Source: Alkalihalobacillus trypoxylicola (lineage in GTDB: Bacteria > Bacillota > Bacilli > Bacillales > Bacillaceae_D). From it: 64,000 bases of DNA. The translations under genes were made by a program, and so were the position numbers. The notes below the pieces were generated by a model. The model had not been told where the DNA came from. It saw only the letters and a list, made by a program, of their open reading frames with translations, and did no database searches. The stretch covers positions 128,920-192,919 of the forward strand of contig NZ_LTAO01000037.1 in NCBI RefSeq assembly GCF_001590785.1, in the 5' to 3' direction. This document shows positions 36,118-45,425 of this stretch, one piece after another. Positions within the stretch are counted from its first letter, which is position 1. Every line of letters starts with the position of its first letter.

Positions 36118-36765
36118 TTATTTGTCAGAGCTAGTCAATTGATGCTTGAGGGCAAAAATCGCTATTTGTGTTCGATCTCGTAAATGTAATTTCATTAAAA
36201 TTTGACTAATATGGTTTTTCACGGTCCCAGTGGACAAGTACAGTTCTTCTGAAATTTCTTGATTATTTTTGCCATTCCCAATTAATCGTATAATCGAAAG
36301 CTCTCTTTCCGAAAGGTTGTCAGGTTTGGGTAAAGCTTTCTGTTCCTGACTTAATAAAGTTGGGACTACCTTTGCAGCAACTTGTTCATCTAAGGCTAAG
36401 CCCCCCTCTATAGCTTTTTTTATAGAATAGAGCAATCGATAGCGGTCAGCGTCCTTTAACAAATACCCAACCGCACCAAGCTTAAGAGCCTCTAAGGCGT
36501 ATTCATCATCCGCAAAGGTAGTTAGGATTAATATTTTAACGTTAGGGTCTAATTTCTTTAACCTTCTAGTTGCTTCTAATCCATCCATCTCTGGCATTCT
36601 AATATCCATCACTACTAAATCCACATGATGGCTTTCATATAATAAAAGGGCTTCTTTTCCATTTTCCGCTTCTGCAATAATCACATTTTCTTCTGTATAC
36701 TCAATCATCATCTTTAAACCTTGTCGAACCAGCATCTGGTCTTCAACCAGTAAAATTTTCTTCAT
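36118..36765 (-). CDS. NarL/FixJ family response regulator
   Basis: A 215-residue regulator. The receiver has Asp about 54 in VVMDIRMPEMDG and Lys in LLKDA; the C-terminal LuxR-type HTH contains LSERELSIIRLIGNGKNNQE and GTVKNHISQILMKL. It starts 17 bases after the kinase stop, with AAGGAG seven bases before ATG 36765, so the pair is co-transcribed. It resembles LnrK/LiaR-type regulators that control ABC exporters in bacilli; an ABC-2 exporter lies about 6 kb downstream, but a link is only a suggestion. Confidence 0.93.
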   Translation of the reverse strand: MKKILLVEDQMLVRQGLKMMIEYTEENVIIAEAENGKEALLLYESHHVDLVVMDIRMPEMDGLEATRRLKKLDPNVKILILTTFADDEYALEALKLGAVGYLLKDADRYRLLYSIKKAIEGGLALDEQVAAKVVPTLLSQEQKALPKPDNLSERELSIIRLIGNGKNNQEISEELYLSTGTVKNHISQILMKLHLRDRTQIAIFALKHQLTSSDK

Positions 36766-36782
36766 ATGTAAACTCCTTAGCA

Positions 36783-37886
36783 CTAATATTCCTCTTTTTG
36801 AATGGGGAAAAAAGCGGCTAGAACAAAACAGTCATCTGTTTTTTCTACAGTAAATCTGCCTTTTAACATTTTGACTCGCTGTTGCAATTGTGATAAACCA
36901 AAACCCATCTGATACTCTTTATCCTTCGTATAATGCTTATTTTTCATAGTTAGTGAAAAGCCTCGTTCACCAATGATTTCAAAAATGATTTCTACTTCTC
37001 TTGATTGACCATGCCTCATTGCATTCGTTAGTCCTTCTTGTACAATTCGATAGATGACGATCATATGCTCAGTAGATAAAGCAGCAGAAAGCACCCCTGA
37101 CCGTGTCGTCAAATCAACTCGAACATGACTCTCAGCCTCTAGGCGACGAATTAATTGTAGAACAGATCCAAATCCCTGAATATTTTCATTTTGTAAAGCA
37201 TGAACTGAAGAGCGCATTTTTTCTAAGCTATCTGTTGCTAAATTTTTTGCTTGCTCCAAATCGCTGTCTTCTAAAAAACTCTTCTCATTTTTTATTTTTA
37301 ACATTTCAAGCTGCATCGTTAAAGCGGTTAATTGATGTCCAACTGTATCATGTATATCTCGGGCAATTCTTGTGCGCTCTGAAGCCCTTGTATCAATTTC
37401 TTGATTTTGAAATTGTCTTTTCAGCTTTCTATGTGAAAGAAGAAGTTGATTGTATTCATCCTCCAAGGATATTCTTTTCTCTCTTTCTTGATCACTTTTC
37501 CAAAAAGAATAAAATAGAAAAAGTAGCATCAATACGTGGACAACTAAAAACATCCAATTTAAATTCATTAAAATTGGAATGAGCGATACGATCATGATAC
37601 TAACAAGTTGTCTAAACGATTCCGAGAAGGTTTTATTAAAAAAAAGCAGTAATAAATAAATGAAGCTAAAACTAAATAGATTTTCAGATAATAAAACAAG
37701 CTGAAAGCCAGCTGTCAAAATAGCTAATGATAACAGAAGAATTTGAGGCTTTTTCAAGATTTGAACGACACTAAAGCCTGTAAGCATAACTCCTACCCAC
37801 AGCCAAAATAGCGGTTCAGCAACCAACGTACCCTTCTCAAATAATATAAATAATATAACGATACATCCTAAAAAAATGGCTTGCAT
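36783..37886 (-). CDS. NarL-type sensor histidine kinase (HisKA_3)
   Basis: A 367-residue kinase with about five hydrophobic helices in residues 1-130 and almost no external loop, so it probably senses within the membrane. The phospho-acceptor His is about 179 in RIARDIHDTVGHQL, with DHp pattern LQNENIQGFG downstream and HATPase N box LTNAMRHG and G box MGFGLSQL. This membrane-sensing layout occurs in LnrJ/DesK-like kinases. It is upstream of its regulator. Signal unknown. Confidence 0.92.
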   Translation of the reverse strand: MQAIFLGCIVILFILFEKGTLVAEPLFWLWVGVMLTGFSVVQILKKPQILLLSLAILTAGFQLVLLSENLFSFSFIYLLLLFFNKTFSESFRQLVSIMIVSLIPILMNLNWMFLVVHVLMLLFLFYSFWKSDQEREKRISLEDEYNQLLLSHRKLKRQFQNQEIDTRASERTRIARDIHDTVGHQLTALTMQLEMLKIKNEKSFLEDSDLEQAKNLATDSLEKMRSSVHALQNENIQGFGSVLQLIRRLEAESHVRVDLTTRSGVLSAALSTEHMIVIYRIVQEGLTNAMRHGQSREVEIIFEIIGERGFSLTMKNKHYTKDKEYQMGFGLSQLQQRVKMLKGRFTVEKTDDCFVLAAFFPIQKEEY

Positions 37887-37929
37887 ATTTTACCTCAATA
37901 AATTCAAAATTCAATTTTTTTATAACAAT

Positions 37930-38154
37930 CGAATTCATTTCATCATTCATATCTTATAATGAAAACCGACCAATTAGGTGTTTGATTTTCACTTTAGGTA
38001 GATGCTTTCCCAAGGGCTTGTCGTCAGAGTGGATCTTCAAACGGCGCTCATCCTTTGGGAGTCACAACCACCGTTACAATCAACAAGTTCATTCTCAAAC
38101 ATTCAAGACATATTGGGTTTTATTCACTTATAAAGTAATGATGAAATTCACTCA
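37930..38154 (+). repeat. Family-A palindromic repeat, copy A2
   Basis: About 225 bases with the same outer inverted ends and the core CTTTAGGTAGATGCTTTCCC. The inner left arm (AGCTAACTCCGAC in A1) is deleted, so GGGCTTGTC runs straight into GTCAGAGTGG. It lies between the NarL-type kinase start and the flippase stop and fills the gap 37887-38233. Confidence 0.9.
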
Positions 38155-38233
38155 AGCAACGATATTTATTTTATTTTACCATTTTCAGAAAGATATTTGG
38201 GATTCTTTATTGCCCGTATATTATTAAGCTAAT

Positions 38234-39547
38234 TTATCTACTTCTTAAAAGCCAGCCGATCTCAAGTTTCTTACAAATGGTTGCATAATGCAGCATCATT
38301 AATAATACACCACTCATATTCATTCCTAATATAATTCCATCCATCTGTAGTTGTGGCATCGAGCCAAGGAAGAACATCATTAAAAAGGAAAGAATGGTTG
38401 TGATGACCGAATGAATAAAAGCATCCTTTACAAGCCCAAGACCAATTAGATAAGCTTGCATGGGAATAATAAAATAATGGGATAAAAAGTAAGGAATCAA
38501 TAATTGAAGATAACCGGCTGCAGGTGAATCCTCAAAGAATAAGGTCGTTAATTGTGAGGAAAACAAATAAAAAATAGCTACGACTGGAATTCCATAAACC
38601 ATGGTAAACATTAATACTTTCCTTAAAAGATTGTGTAACTGATAGCGGTCACCTTTACTATAAGCCTCTGAAACGGTAGGAATTAAAACGATTAATAAGG
38701 AATGAGCGATAAAGGCAGGAAAAAAACCGATCGTAAAAGCTACACCCGCGAGCTTACCATATTGAATGACTGCCATTGAATCCAAAACACCCGCTCTAAT
38801 AAGTGCCTCTTTTATTAAAAAAGGTTTAATGGCAAAAGTAGCGGCATGGAAAATGCGAAGTCCTGTTGTTGGTAATGAAACTTCTAGTAATGATTTACGT
38901 ACTTTCTTTGAAGAGATTTCAGCTCTTGGTTCTTTCTTCATACCTTTCATTTGTCCAACAAAAGCGAGGATTAAATAGGCAAGTACAATCATTTCACATA
39001 CGATAACTGCTGATAAACCAATTAATATAGAAGTCTGTAAATCAAATTTGAACAGTCCAAACATAACCACTAAAAATAGTAGCTGAACAACTCGACGGAT
39101 GAGATTAGCAAAGGCTATCTTGGTCATTTTTTGAGCACCCATAAAATAACCTCTTGCCACCGAGCTAAAGGAAACAATTGGTATTAGTATAATTAATAAT
39201 ACTTTTACCATTGGATGATAATGATCTAAAATACTGAGAAGTGGCAAAACAGCAAGAGCCAAAGCCATAAATACTAAAGTACATAAACTGGCAAAGCGTA
39301 TCGTGTGGGTCAACATGCTGTAATGAAAAATCGATTCCTTCTCTGCGATAAACTTAGAAATGGAGACGGGTAATTCAAGGCTTGCAATCACAACAAAAAA
39401 TACAATGGTCGGCAAAATCGACATGTATAGTCCTAAACCTTCTTCGCCTAATTCTTTGGCAAGTACTATATTAATAATAAATTCTAAACATTCTCCAATA
39501 AAAGCAGCTATCATTAACAGTATTGCACCTTTGACAAATCGCTTCAT
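38234..39547 (-). CDS. Oligosaccharide flippase family protein (SpoVB/YkvU-like)
   Basis: A 437-residue polytopic protein with about 12 helices of the MOP superfamily. Its start (MKRFVKGAILLMIAAFIGECLEF) and the KLAGVAFTIGFFPAFIAHSLL segment fit the PST/SpoVB branch, which flips lipid-linked glycan precursors. It is shorter than SpoVB (about 518) and nearer to YkvU length (about 445), which suggests a sporulation-linked role, unproven here. AAGGAG precedes ATG 39547. Monocistronic. Confidence 0.85.
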   Translation of the reverse strand: MKRFVKGAILLMIAAFIGECLEFIINIVLAKELGEEGLGLYMSILPTIVFFVVIASLELPVSISKFIAEKESIFHYSMLTHTIRFASLCTLVFMALALAVLPLLSILDHYHPMVKVLLIILIPIVSFSSVARGYFMGAQKMTKIAFANLIRRVVQLLFLVVMFGLFKFDLQTSILIGLSAVIVCEMIVLAYLILAFVGQMKGMKKEPRAEISSKKVRKSLLEVSLPTTGLRIFHAATFAIKPFLIKEALIRAGVLDSMAVIQYGKLAGVAFTIGFFPAFIAHSLLIVLIPTVSEAYSKGDRYQLHNLLRKVLMFTMVYGIPVVAIFYLFSSQLTTLFFEDSPAAGYLQLLIPYFLSHYFIIPMQAYLIGLGLVKDAFIHSVITTILSFLMMFFLGSMPQLQMDGIILGMNMSGVLLMMLHYATICKKLEIGWLLRSR

Positions 39548-39646
39548 AATTTCTCTCCTTGTCTATGTCTGTTACTTCACTATATGAGACAAGGGGTTAA
39601 AATATGGTACAAGTTCATAAACTTTCTATCACAATTAACGAACAAT

Positions 39647-39875
39647 GAGCTCCTTCTTATGAAAAGAAGGAGCTCTCTGATGAACGGATAAATTCTTTAT
39701 GAAGTACAAATTAGCAGACATAAGGCACGGAGACTCTAGTGGGATGAAATGGCCATGTCTAAATCATTTTAATAAAGTTAGTTCGGCAGCACCACACCGA
39801 ACTGAAGTGTCTTGAGAGATCGAACAGCCGGTAATCTAATAGTAGAGTCATTCATTTCATGCGTTTTGTCCCAGC
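39647..39875 (+). repeat. Family-B composite repeat, copy B1
   Basis: Starts with a perfect 12-bp hairpin (GAGCTCCTTCTT, loop, AAGAAGGAGCTC at 39647-39675), then GGATAAATTCTTTATG, GGCACGGAGACTC, AAGTTAGTTCGGCAGC, CGAACAGCCGG and CATTTCATGCGTTTTGTCCC in this order. Reverse-complement blocks in the same order make up 52572-52788, and a shortened form lies at 58187-58335. It fills the gap between the flippase gene and the yfiC stop. Confidence 0.85.
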
Positions 39876-39934
39876 TCTACTATTATTAATGACATCAACT
39901 TTGCAGCTGTAATGGTATAGAATTGAAATCATTA

Positions 39935-41752
39935 TTATAAATTTTGTAATTTATAATAATGACCTCTCTTATTAATTAATTCCTGGTGATTTCCTTTTTC
40001 AATTACTTTACCTTCATCAATGACTAATATCTGATCCGCTCTTTCGATCGTATTCAAGCGATGTGCAATAATAAAGCTTGTTCTTCCTTTCATTAATGTA
40101 TCTAACGCTTCCTGTATTTTCATTTCAGTAATCGTATCGATACTACTTGTAGCTTCATCTAGTATTAAAATAGAAGGATTAGCAAGAATAGCTCGGGAAA
40201 TCGATAATAATTGTTTTTGACCCTGACTAATGCCACTGCCATCTTGGTCAAGAATCGTATCATAGCCATGAGGAAGTTCTTTGATAAAAGATTCAGCATT
40301 CGCCATAGTGGCTGCTACTTCAACTTCTTCATCCGTTGCATCTAAGCGACCATATCGAATATTTTCACGAATGGTTGCATGAAAAAGAAAGGTATCTTGA
40401 AGCACAAAAGCCATCTTATTCCGTAAGCTTTCTGTTTTTATGTTCGAAATGTCCATTCCATCAATTACGATCTCTCCTGATGTAGGTTCATAAAACTTTG
40501 CTAATAGATTAACGACCGTTGTCTTTCCTGCTCCAGTTGGCCCTACTAAGGCTGTCGCTTTGCCGTGACCGTTAAAAAAGGACACATTTTCAAGCGTTTT
40601 TTGATTTTTTTTATATGAAAACGAAACGTGCTTAAATTCGACCTCGCCTTTCATTGCATTTATTTCTTTTGCTCCATGAGCGTCTTTCTCTTTCGTTTCA
40701 TCTAAGATATCAAATACTCTCTCTGCGCCAGCAACTGCTGATAATAAAGTATTGAATTGATTAGCTAAGTCATTTAAAGGTCTCGTAAATTGACGAGAAT
40801 ATTCAGCAAAAATCACAATAACTCCTACTGTTATAACTTCTCCATTCAAAACAAGAATAGCACCGATAGCCGCAATAAAGGCAAAGCTTAAATTATTTAA
40901 CACATTCATTAATTTAGGAATGAATCCCGAATACGTTTGTGCCCAAAAGCTTGCAACCTTCAGCTTCTGATTTTTTTGATAAAATTCGTTAATTACTCTA
41001 TTTTCTTGAGAAAAAGTTTTAACAACTCTCTGTCCAGAAATAGTTTCTTCGATATAACCGTTTAACTCGCCGACCTGTTTTTGTTGTTCCTTAAAAAATT
41101 GCGAGGTTCGTTTTGTAATCCACTTCATACCCAGATACATTAAAGGAATCACCAGCATCGTAATAAACGTTAGCAGAGGACTTAAAATGAGCATAATCAC
41201 AATAATACCAATAAAAGTGATGATACTAGAGAAAATTTGAATAACTGAGCTGTTTAATGTAGAGCTTATATTTTCAATATCATTCGTCACTCTACTCATC
41301 AATTCACCATGCTGCCTTTTATCAAAAAAGGGAAGAGGTAATACATGAAGATGCTGAACAAGTTGTTTTCTTATAGTAAAAATAGTTTTTTGCGCAATTG
41401 TAACCATCCATACATTTTGAATCCATACGCTCAAAGAATGCAAAAGATAAACGAGTGCTAATAAGCATAATATAGGAAGGAACCAATCCCATTCTCTATT
41501 TATCAAAAAATGATCAATTGATTTTCCGACAATATATGGACCTAATAGTGATAACCCTGAACTAATGATGACTAAAAATAATACAGCAAATATTTGTCCC
41601 TTATAGGTAGCTAAATACCCCCATATTCGCTTTGAAGTAGTAAACCAATTTTTCACTTTTTGTTGCTCAGGGCGAGGAGTCTTAGAGGTATTTACTTTTT
41701 GACGAAGCGGTATTTTTTCGTATTGAAATGGTTCCTTTATTGATTTAAGCAT
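39935..41752 (-). CDS. yfiC: ABC exporter half-transporter, YfiC-like
   Basis: A 605-residue exporter half: six membrane helices (about 55-340), then the ATPase with Walker A GPTGAGKTT, signature SQGQKQL and Walker B LILDEATSSID. The start overlaps the yfiB-like stop by eight bases, so the two are coupled and should form a heterodimeric multidrug-type exporter. An N-terminal extension of about 40 basic residues (EKIPLRQKVNTSKTPRPEQQ) precedes the membrane part, as in B. subtilis YfiC. Substrate unknown. Confidence 0.92.
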   Translation of the reverse strand: MLKSIKEPFQYEKIPLRQKVNTSKTPRPEQQKVKNWFTTSKRIWGYLATYKGQIFAVLFLVIISSGLSLLGPYIVGKSIDHFLINREWDWFLPILCLLALVYLLHSLSVWIQNVWMVTIAQKTIFTIRKQLVQHLHVLPLPFFDKRQHGELMSRVTNDIENISSTLNSSVIQIFSSIITFIGIIVIMLILSPLLTFITMLVIPLMYLGMKWITKRTSQFFKEQQKQVGELNGYIEETISGQRVVKTFSQENRVINEFYQKNQKLKVASFWAQTYSGFIPKLMNVLNNLSFAFIAAIGAILVLNGEVITVGVIVIFAEYSRQFTRPLNDLANQFNTLLSAVAGAERVFDILDETKEKDAHGAKEINAMKGEVEFKHVSFSYKKNQKTLENVSFFNGHGKATALVGPTGAGKTTVVNLLAKFYEPTSGEIVIDGMDISNIKTESLRNKMAFVLQDTFLFHATIRENIRYGRLDATDEEVEVAATMANAESFIKELPHGYDTILDQDGSGISQGQKQLLSISRAILANPSILILDEATSSIDTITEMKIQEALDTLMKGRTSFIIAHRLNTIERADQILVIDEGKVIEKGNHQELINKRGHYYKLQNL

Positions 41753-43475
41753 TACTTAGAACCCCTCCCCTTCTTTGTGACTCCTCAATTTTCCGATACA
41801 ATTCATTATTAGCTAGAAGCTCCTCATGAGTTCCATTAGCATGTACCTTACCATTTTCCAACAAAATAATACGATCACACTGACTAGCACTGCTCACTTT
41901 TTGTGTGATGATTAAAGTGGTACAGTCATATTTTTTTAATGCAGTCATTAAATGACTTTCCGTCTCTCCATCAAGTGCACTTGTACAATCATCTAAAAGC
42001 AAGATATCCGGCTGACGAATAAGAGCTCTTGCAATAGAAATTCTTTGCTTCTGCCCACCAGACAAATTGACACCCTTTTGGCCAATTCTTTCTTCATATT
42101 GCTGAGGTAGCTTTTCAATAGTGCTATGAATTTGGGCACTTTTTGCTGCATTCATAATTTCCTCGTCTAATGCATCATTTTTTCCCCAGCTAATGTTACT
42201 TTTTATCGTTCCTGTAAAAAGCATTACGTCTTGAGGAACATAGGCAATGGAGGTTCTTAAAGCTTCTATAGATTGTTTTTTTACTTCAATCCCGTTTATC
42301 TTCACAGAACCCTCTGTTGCATCATATAATCTTGGGATTAGCTGAAAAAGTGACGTTTTTCCAGAGCCAGTACCTCCTATTATGGCAACAGTCTCTCCCT
42401 TTTGTATACTTAGATTAAGGTGTTGTAAAGACCATTTAGTTGAATTAGGATAACGAAACGATACATCTTCAAATAACACCGTTTCCTTAGGATTGAGTAA
42501 AGGATTTTCCACTTGTAATGGCTCTGTCAAATCCTCTTTATTATGTAAGACCTCCGCAATTCTCTCCGCTGATGCTTTTGACCTTGAGAATACCATAATG
42601 ATCATTGAAAAGACGGTTAATGCACCTGTTATTCTTAATATATAATTAATAATCGCGACAATTTCCCCTACTTGAATAGAGCCAGTGAGTAGTAATTCAC
42701 GACCAAACCAAAGAATCGCTATAATTGTAATATTCATTAGAAATAACAAAATAGGCATGGTTATTTCCATTAAACGTAAAGCCTTTACCGTATGTTCCAT
42801 TAACTGTTTATTTTGTTGAACAAACCTCTTATTTTCATGTTTTCTCCTCACATAAGCCTTAATCAGCTTTATACCACCTAAATGCTCTCTAATAATGGAA
42901 TTAACTCCGTCCAGCTTTTGTTGAACCTGCTTAAATAATGCTCCTCCTTTTTTCATCATTACCATCAGAAATAGGATAAGAATTGGAATCGTAATGACTA
43001 AAAAGAGACCAAGCTGTACATTTATTAGTAAGGCCATAATGACACCACCAATGACAATTAATGGTGCTCTCATCATAATTCTTAATCCCATAAATATTGT
43101 ATTTTGAATTTGAGTAACATCATTAGTTAATCGTGTAATTAGTGAAGAAGTAGGAAACCTTTGTGAACTAGCAAAAGAAAAGGATTGGATTTTGCTATAT
43201 AACGTATTGCGAATATCAAATCCTGTCGCTTGACTGACGTGTCCAGCAAAAAAAGAGTTTAAAACCCCTGAAACAAAAGCAATTAAAGAGCTTCCTACCA
43301 TTAGTGCTCCCCAAATAAGGACCGTATCTAGTCTGTTATTAGCTATCCCTTCATCAATAATTTTGGCTAATAATAAAGGATGAATAAGCTCAACTACTAG
43401 TTCGGCAAGCATAAAAAATAAAGCAATATATAAAGGAATACGATAAGGTTTCAAAAAATTTAAAATCATTCGCAC
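41745..43475 (-). CDS. yfiB: ABC exporter half-transporter, YfiB-like
   Basis: A 576-residue exporter half with six helices, Walker A GGTGSGKTS, signature LSGGQKQR and Walker B LLLDDCTSALD. The residue after Walker B is Asp (usually the catalytic Glu) and the switch position reads TQKV where His is usual. So this is the degenerate site of an asymmetric heterodimer, with the canonical site in YfiC. The start is a GTG at 43475 preceded by GGGGG, agreeing with the MRTLFGF-like start of B. subtilis YfiB. Confidence 0.92.
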   Translation of the reverse strand: MRMILNFLKPYRIPLYIALFFMLAELVVELIHPLLLAKIIDEGIANNRLDTVLIWGALMVGSSLIAFVSGVLNSFFAGHVSQATGFDIRNTLYSKIQSFSFASSQRFPTSSLITRLTNDVTQIQNTIFMGLRIMMRAPLIVIGGVIMALLINVQLGLFLVITIPILILFLMVMMKKGGALFKQVQQKLDGVNSIIREHLGGIKLIKAYVRRKHENKRFVQQNKQLMEHTVKALRLMEITMPILLFLMNITIIAILWFGRELLLTGSIQVGEIVAIINYILRITGALTVFSMIIMVFSRSKASAERIAEVLHNKEDLTEPLQVENPLLNPKETVLFEDVSFRYPNSTKWSLQHLNLSIQKGETVAIIGGTGSGKTSLFQLIPRLYDATEGSVKINGIEVKKQSIEALRTSIAYVPQDVMLFTGTIKSNISWGKNDALDEEIMNAAKSAQIHSTIEKLPQQYEERIGQKGVNLSGGQKQRISIARALIRQPDILLLDDCTSALDGETESHLMTALKKYDCTTLIITQKVSSASQCDRIILLENGKVHANGTHEELLANNELYRKIEESQRRGGVLSNA

Positions 43476-43558
43476 ACTCTCTTTCCCCCTTAAGCCTCTC
43501 TCTATCTTATTTTACCGTATCTGAAATTAGTTTGAAACTCGAAGTATTAAAAAGAAAA

Positions 43559-43597
43559 CAACAAGTCCTATTGAATGAGCTCAAATAGGACTTGTTG
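43559..43597 (-). terminator. Terminator of acyltransferase gene
   Basis: CAACAAGTCCTATT and AATAGGACTTGTTG form a 14-bp perfect stem, followed on the minus strand by TTTTCTTTTT. It begins three bases after the 43600 stop. Confidence 0.9.
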
Positions 43598-43599
43598 CT

Positions 43600-44598
43600 T
43601 TAATTTAGGATAGGAATTAATTTCTTTGAATAATAGCTTCCACATATAAAACAAATCACTAAAGATATCCCTATTAATAATGCATAATTCCCTGCAAATT
43701 CATACAAAACGTTTTTGGAAACAAAAGTTTGTATAAGCTGAATGATAAAACCATGTAGTAAATAAATATACATCGTTCTTTGGCCAATAATCGTAAAAAA
43801 ATAATTCTTCTGTGGAACGATTACCAAAAAAGAGAACATAACGACCGCCGAAATAAAATACTGAGATAATCGTATAAGACTGTCACTCCAAGCTCCTACA
43901 CCAATATCTGCATAAGAAGAGCTACCAAACAACCAAGGTATTCCCTCTTCTGGAAAGAAAAAATAAACAAGTATAAAGGTGACGAGTAGGATAAAAGCCC
44001 CTATATAGCTAGTATATTTACTTCGTTTTAACTTTTGAAAATATTCCTTTTTCATAAGGAAACCTAAAAGGAAAAATGGAAAGAAGACAAAGGTTCTCGA
44101 TAGACTAAAATAGGTTCCTAGAAAATCGAAATAACCAACTCCTAAACCAAGCGCAATGGCAGGCACTAAACCAGCCCAGCTCCATTTTGCAAAAACAAAC
44201 AACAATACATTCCAACAAAATAAACTTAACAAAAACCACATGGTCCAATGAGGAGAAAATAGATCGAAGCTTATGCTATTTGCCGACCCATTGAGGTAAT
44301 AGAAAACAGAATAGATAAGCTGAAAGATAAAATATGGAATAAGTACCTTTTTAAAAACCTTATATAGATACCCTTTCTTTTTATACCCTTTAGCAAAAAA
44401 ACCAGATACAAATATAAAAGCAGGCATATGAAACAAATAAATCATGACATATAAGTCAAATAAAAAGCCTTCTTGTCCTTTAAGTGGGCTAATGACATGA
44501 CCCACTACCACTAAAAAAATTAAAAAGAATTTTATGTTGTCAAAATATGAATTTCTCTCATTTAGTGCTCTTCCTGGCGCACTTCTCACTTCTGTCAC
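43600..44598 (-). CDS. Membrane acyltransferase (Acyl_transf_3 family)
   Basis: A 332-residue protein with about ten helices that would O-acetylate a glycan or lipid-linked sugar. The family pattern YFDNIKFFLIFLVVVGHVISPL at the start carries the conserved His of GH; a second conserved region is IYLFHMPAFIFVSGFF. It lacks the extracellular SGNH domain of OatA. Start: GTG 44598, six bases after AAGGAG; GTG 44607 overlaps that spacing. No glycan cluster is nearby, so the acceptor is unknown. Confidence 0.85.
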   Translation of the reverse strand: MTEVRSAPGRALNERNSYFDNIKFFLIFLVVVGHVISPLKGQEGFLFDLYVMIYLFHMPAFIFVSGFFAKGYKKKGYLYKVFKKVLIPYFIFQLIYSVFYYLNGSANSISFDLFSPHWTMWFLLSLFCWNVLLFVFAKWSWAGLVPAIALGLGVGYFDFLGTYFSLSRTFVFFPFFLLGFLMKKEYFQKLKRSKYTSYIGAFILLVTFILVYFFFPEEGIPWLFGSSSYADIGVGAWSDSLIRLSQYFISAVVMFSFLVIVPQKNYFFTIIGQRTMYIYLLHGFIIQLIQTFVSKNVLYEFAGNYALLIGISLVICFICGSYYSKKLIPILN

Positions 44599-45425
44599 AC
44601 TAAACACTCCTTATCTTACATTCACCTTGTTTATGTCTATAGATGAAAAGAAACTAAACAAATTATAGGCTATCACTGTTACAATTCTGTCACTTTTTAT
44701 GTGATAAAATCTCAAAGATATTAAAAAAAAGTAGAATCCTCCATGCAAAATATGAAGTTCCTCTCATACATTAGCTTTATCCTTTTTCCCGTTTTTCATA
44801 GTAATTATTCCTTTCAAATAAAAAGAAAGGGCTGTTCGCTCACCCAATACTCTTCCGACAAAGGATATCCTTTTCTCTATTCCGTTGTATGAGTGAATTT
44901 GTTTTCGCTGACATCAACTGAAAATCGACCGATTTACGCAAAATGATGATCAGATAATACTCCATACGGCAATATTTTTTTGTTCATAACGTTTCTCTCC
45001 TAATGTCATTTTAATATCTTTAATTTACATAACTAGATTAAAGAAAAAAGAAAGAAAAATTAAAGAAACCTTAAGAACATTAAAATGGCTTCATAAACGA
45101 TGATGGTTTTAAAAAAAGGTAACTGTAGAACAGCAGGATGAGGAAAAAAAGCAGCTAGTATATTGCGCATGAATGAAGAACTCCACACAAAGTCGTTGCC
45201 TGTCTAGCTGATTTTATATTCAACAACAAAGAGTGGGATGAACATTTTTTGTTCATCCCACTCTTCATTTTGCTTCTTTTTAAGGTGAATAGAGGCGGTT
45301 GGGTGGTGGCTGCGGTGAACTTTCTTAAGTTCACCGCAAAATCACGAAGACCAAGGGCTTTTGAGACAGCCTCATTTTGTGCTTCTTTTGTTTTATCTTG
45401 TCTAACTACCGCTACAATACGATAC
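44599..45425. other. 827-base gap with hairpins and a family-B fragment
   Basis: No gene could be supported on either strand. The gap holds a family-B fragment at 45165-45205 (GCATGAATGAAGAACTCCAC, shared exactly with the 52572-52788 copy), a strong hairpin at 45229-45265 (AAGAGTGGGATGAACA against its complement) and a palindrome at 45312-45337 (GCGGTGAACTT, TCTT, AAGTTCACCGC). The first hairpin may end the aldo/keto reductase transcript. A 62-codon frame over the hairpins is judged spurious. Confidence 0.6.

Noticed and set aside
39647..39675. Terminator for yfiC
   Set aside because: The hairpin is strong but lies about 260 bases past the yfiC stop, lacks a T tract and is better explained as the head of family-B repeat B1.
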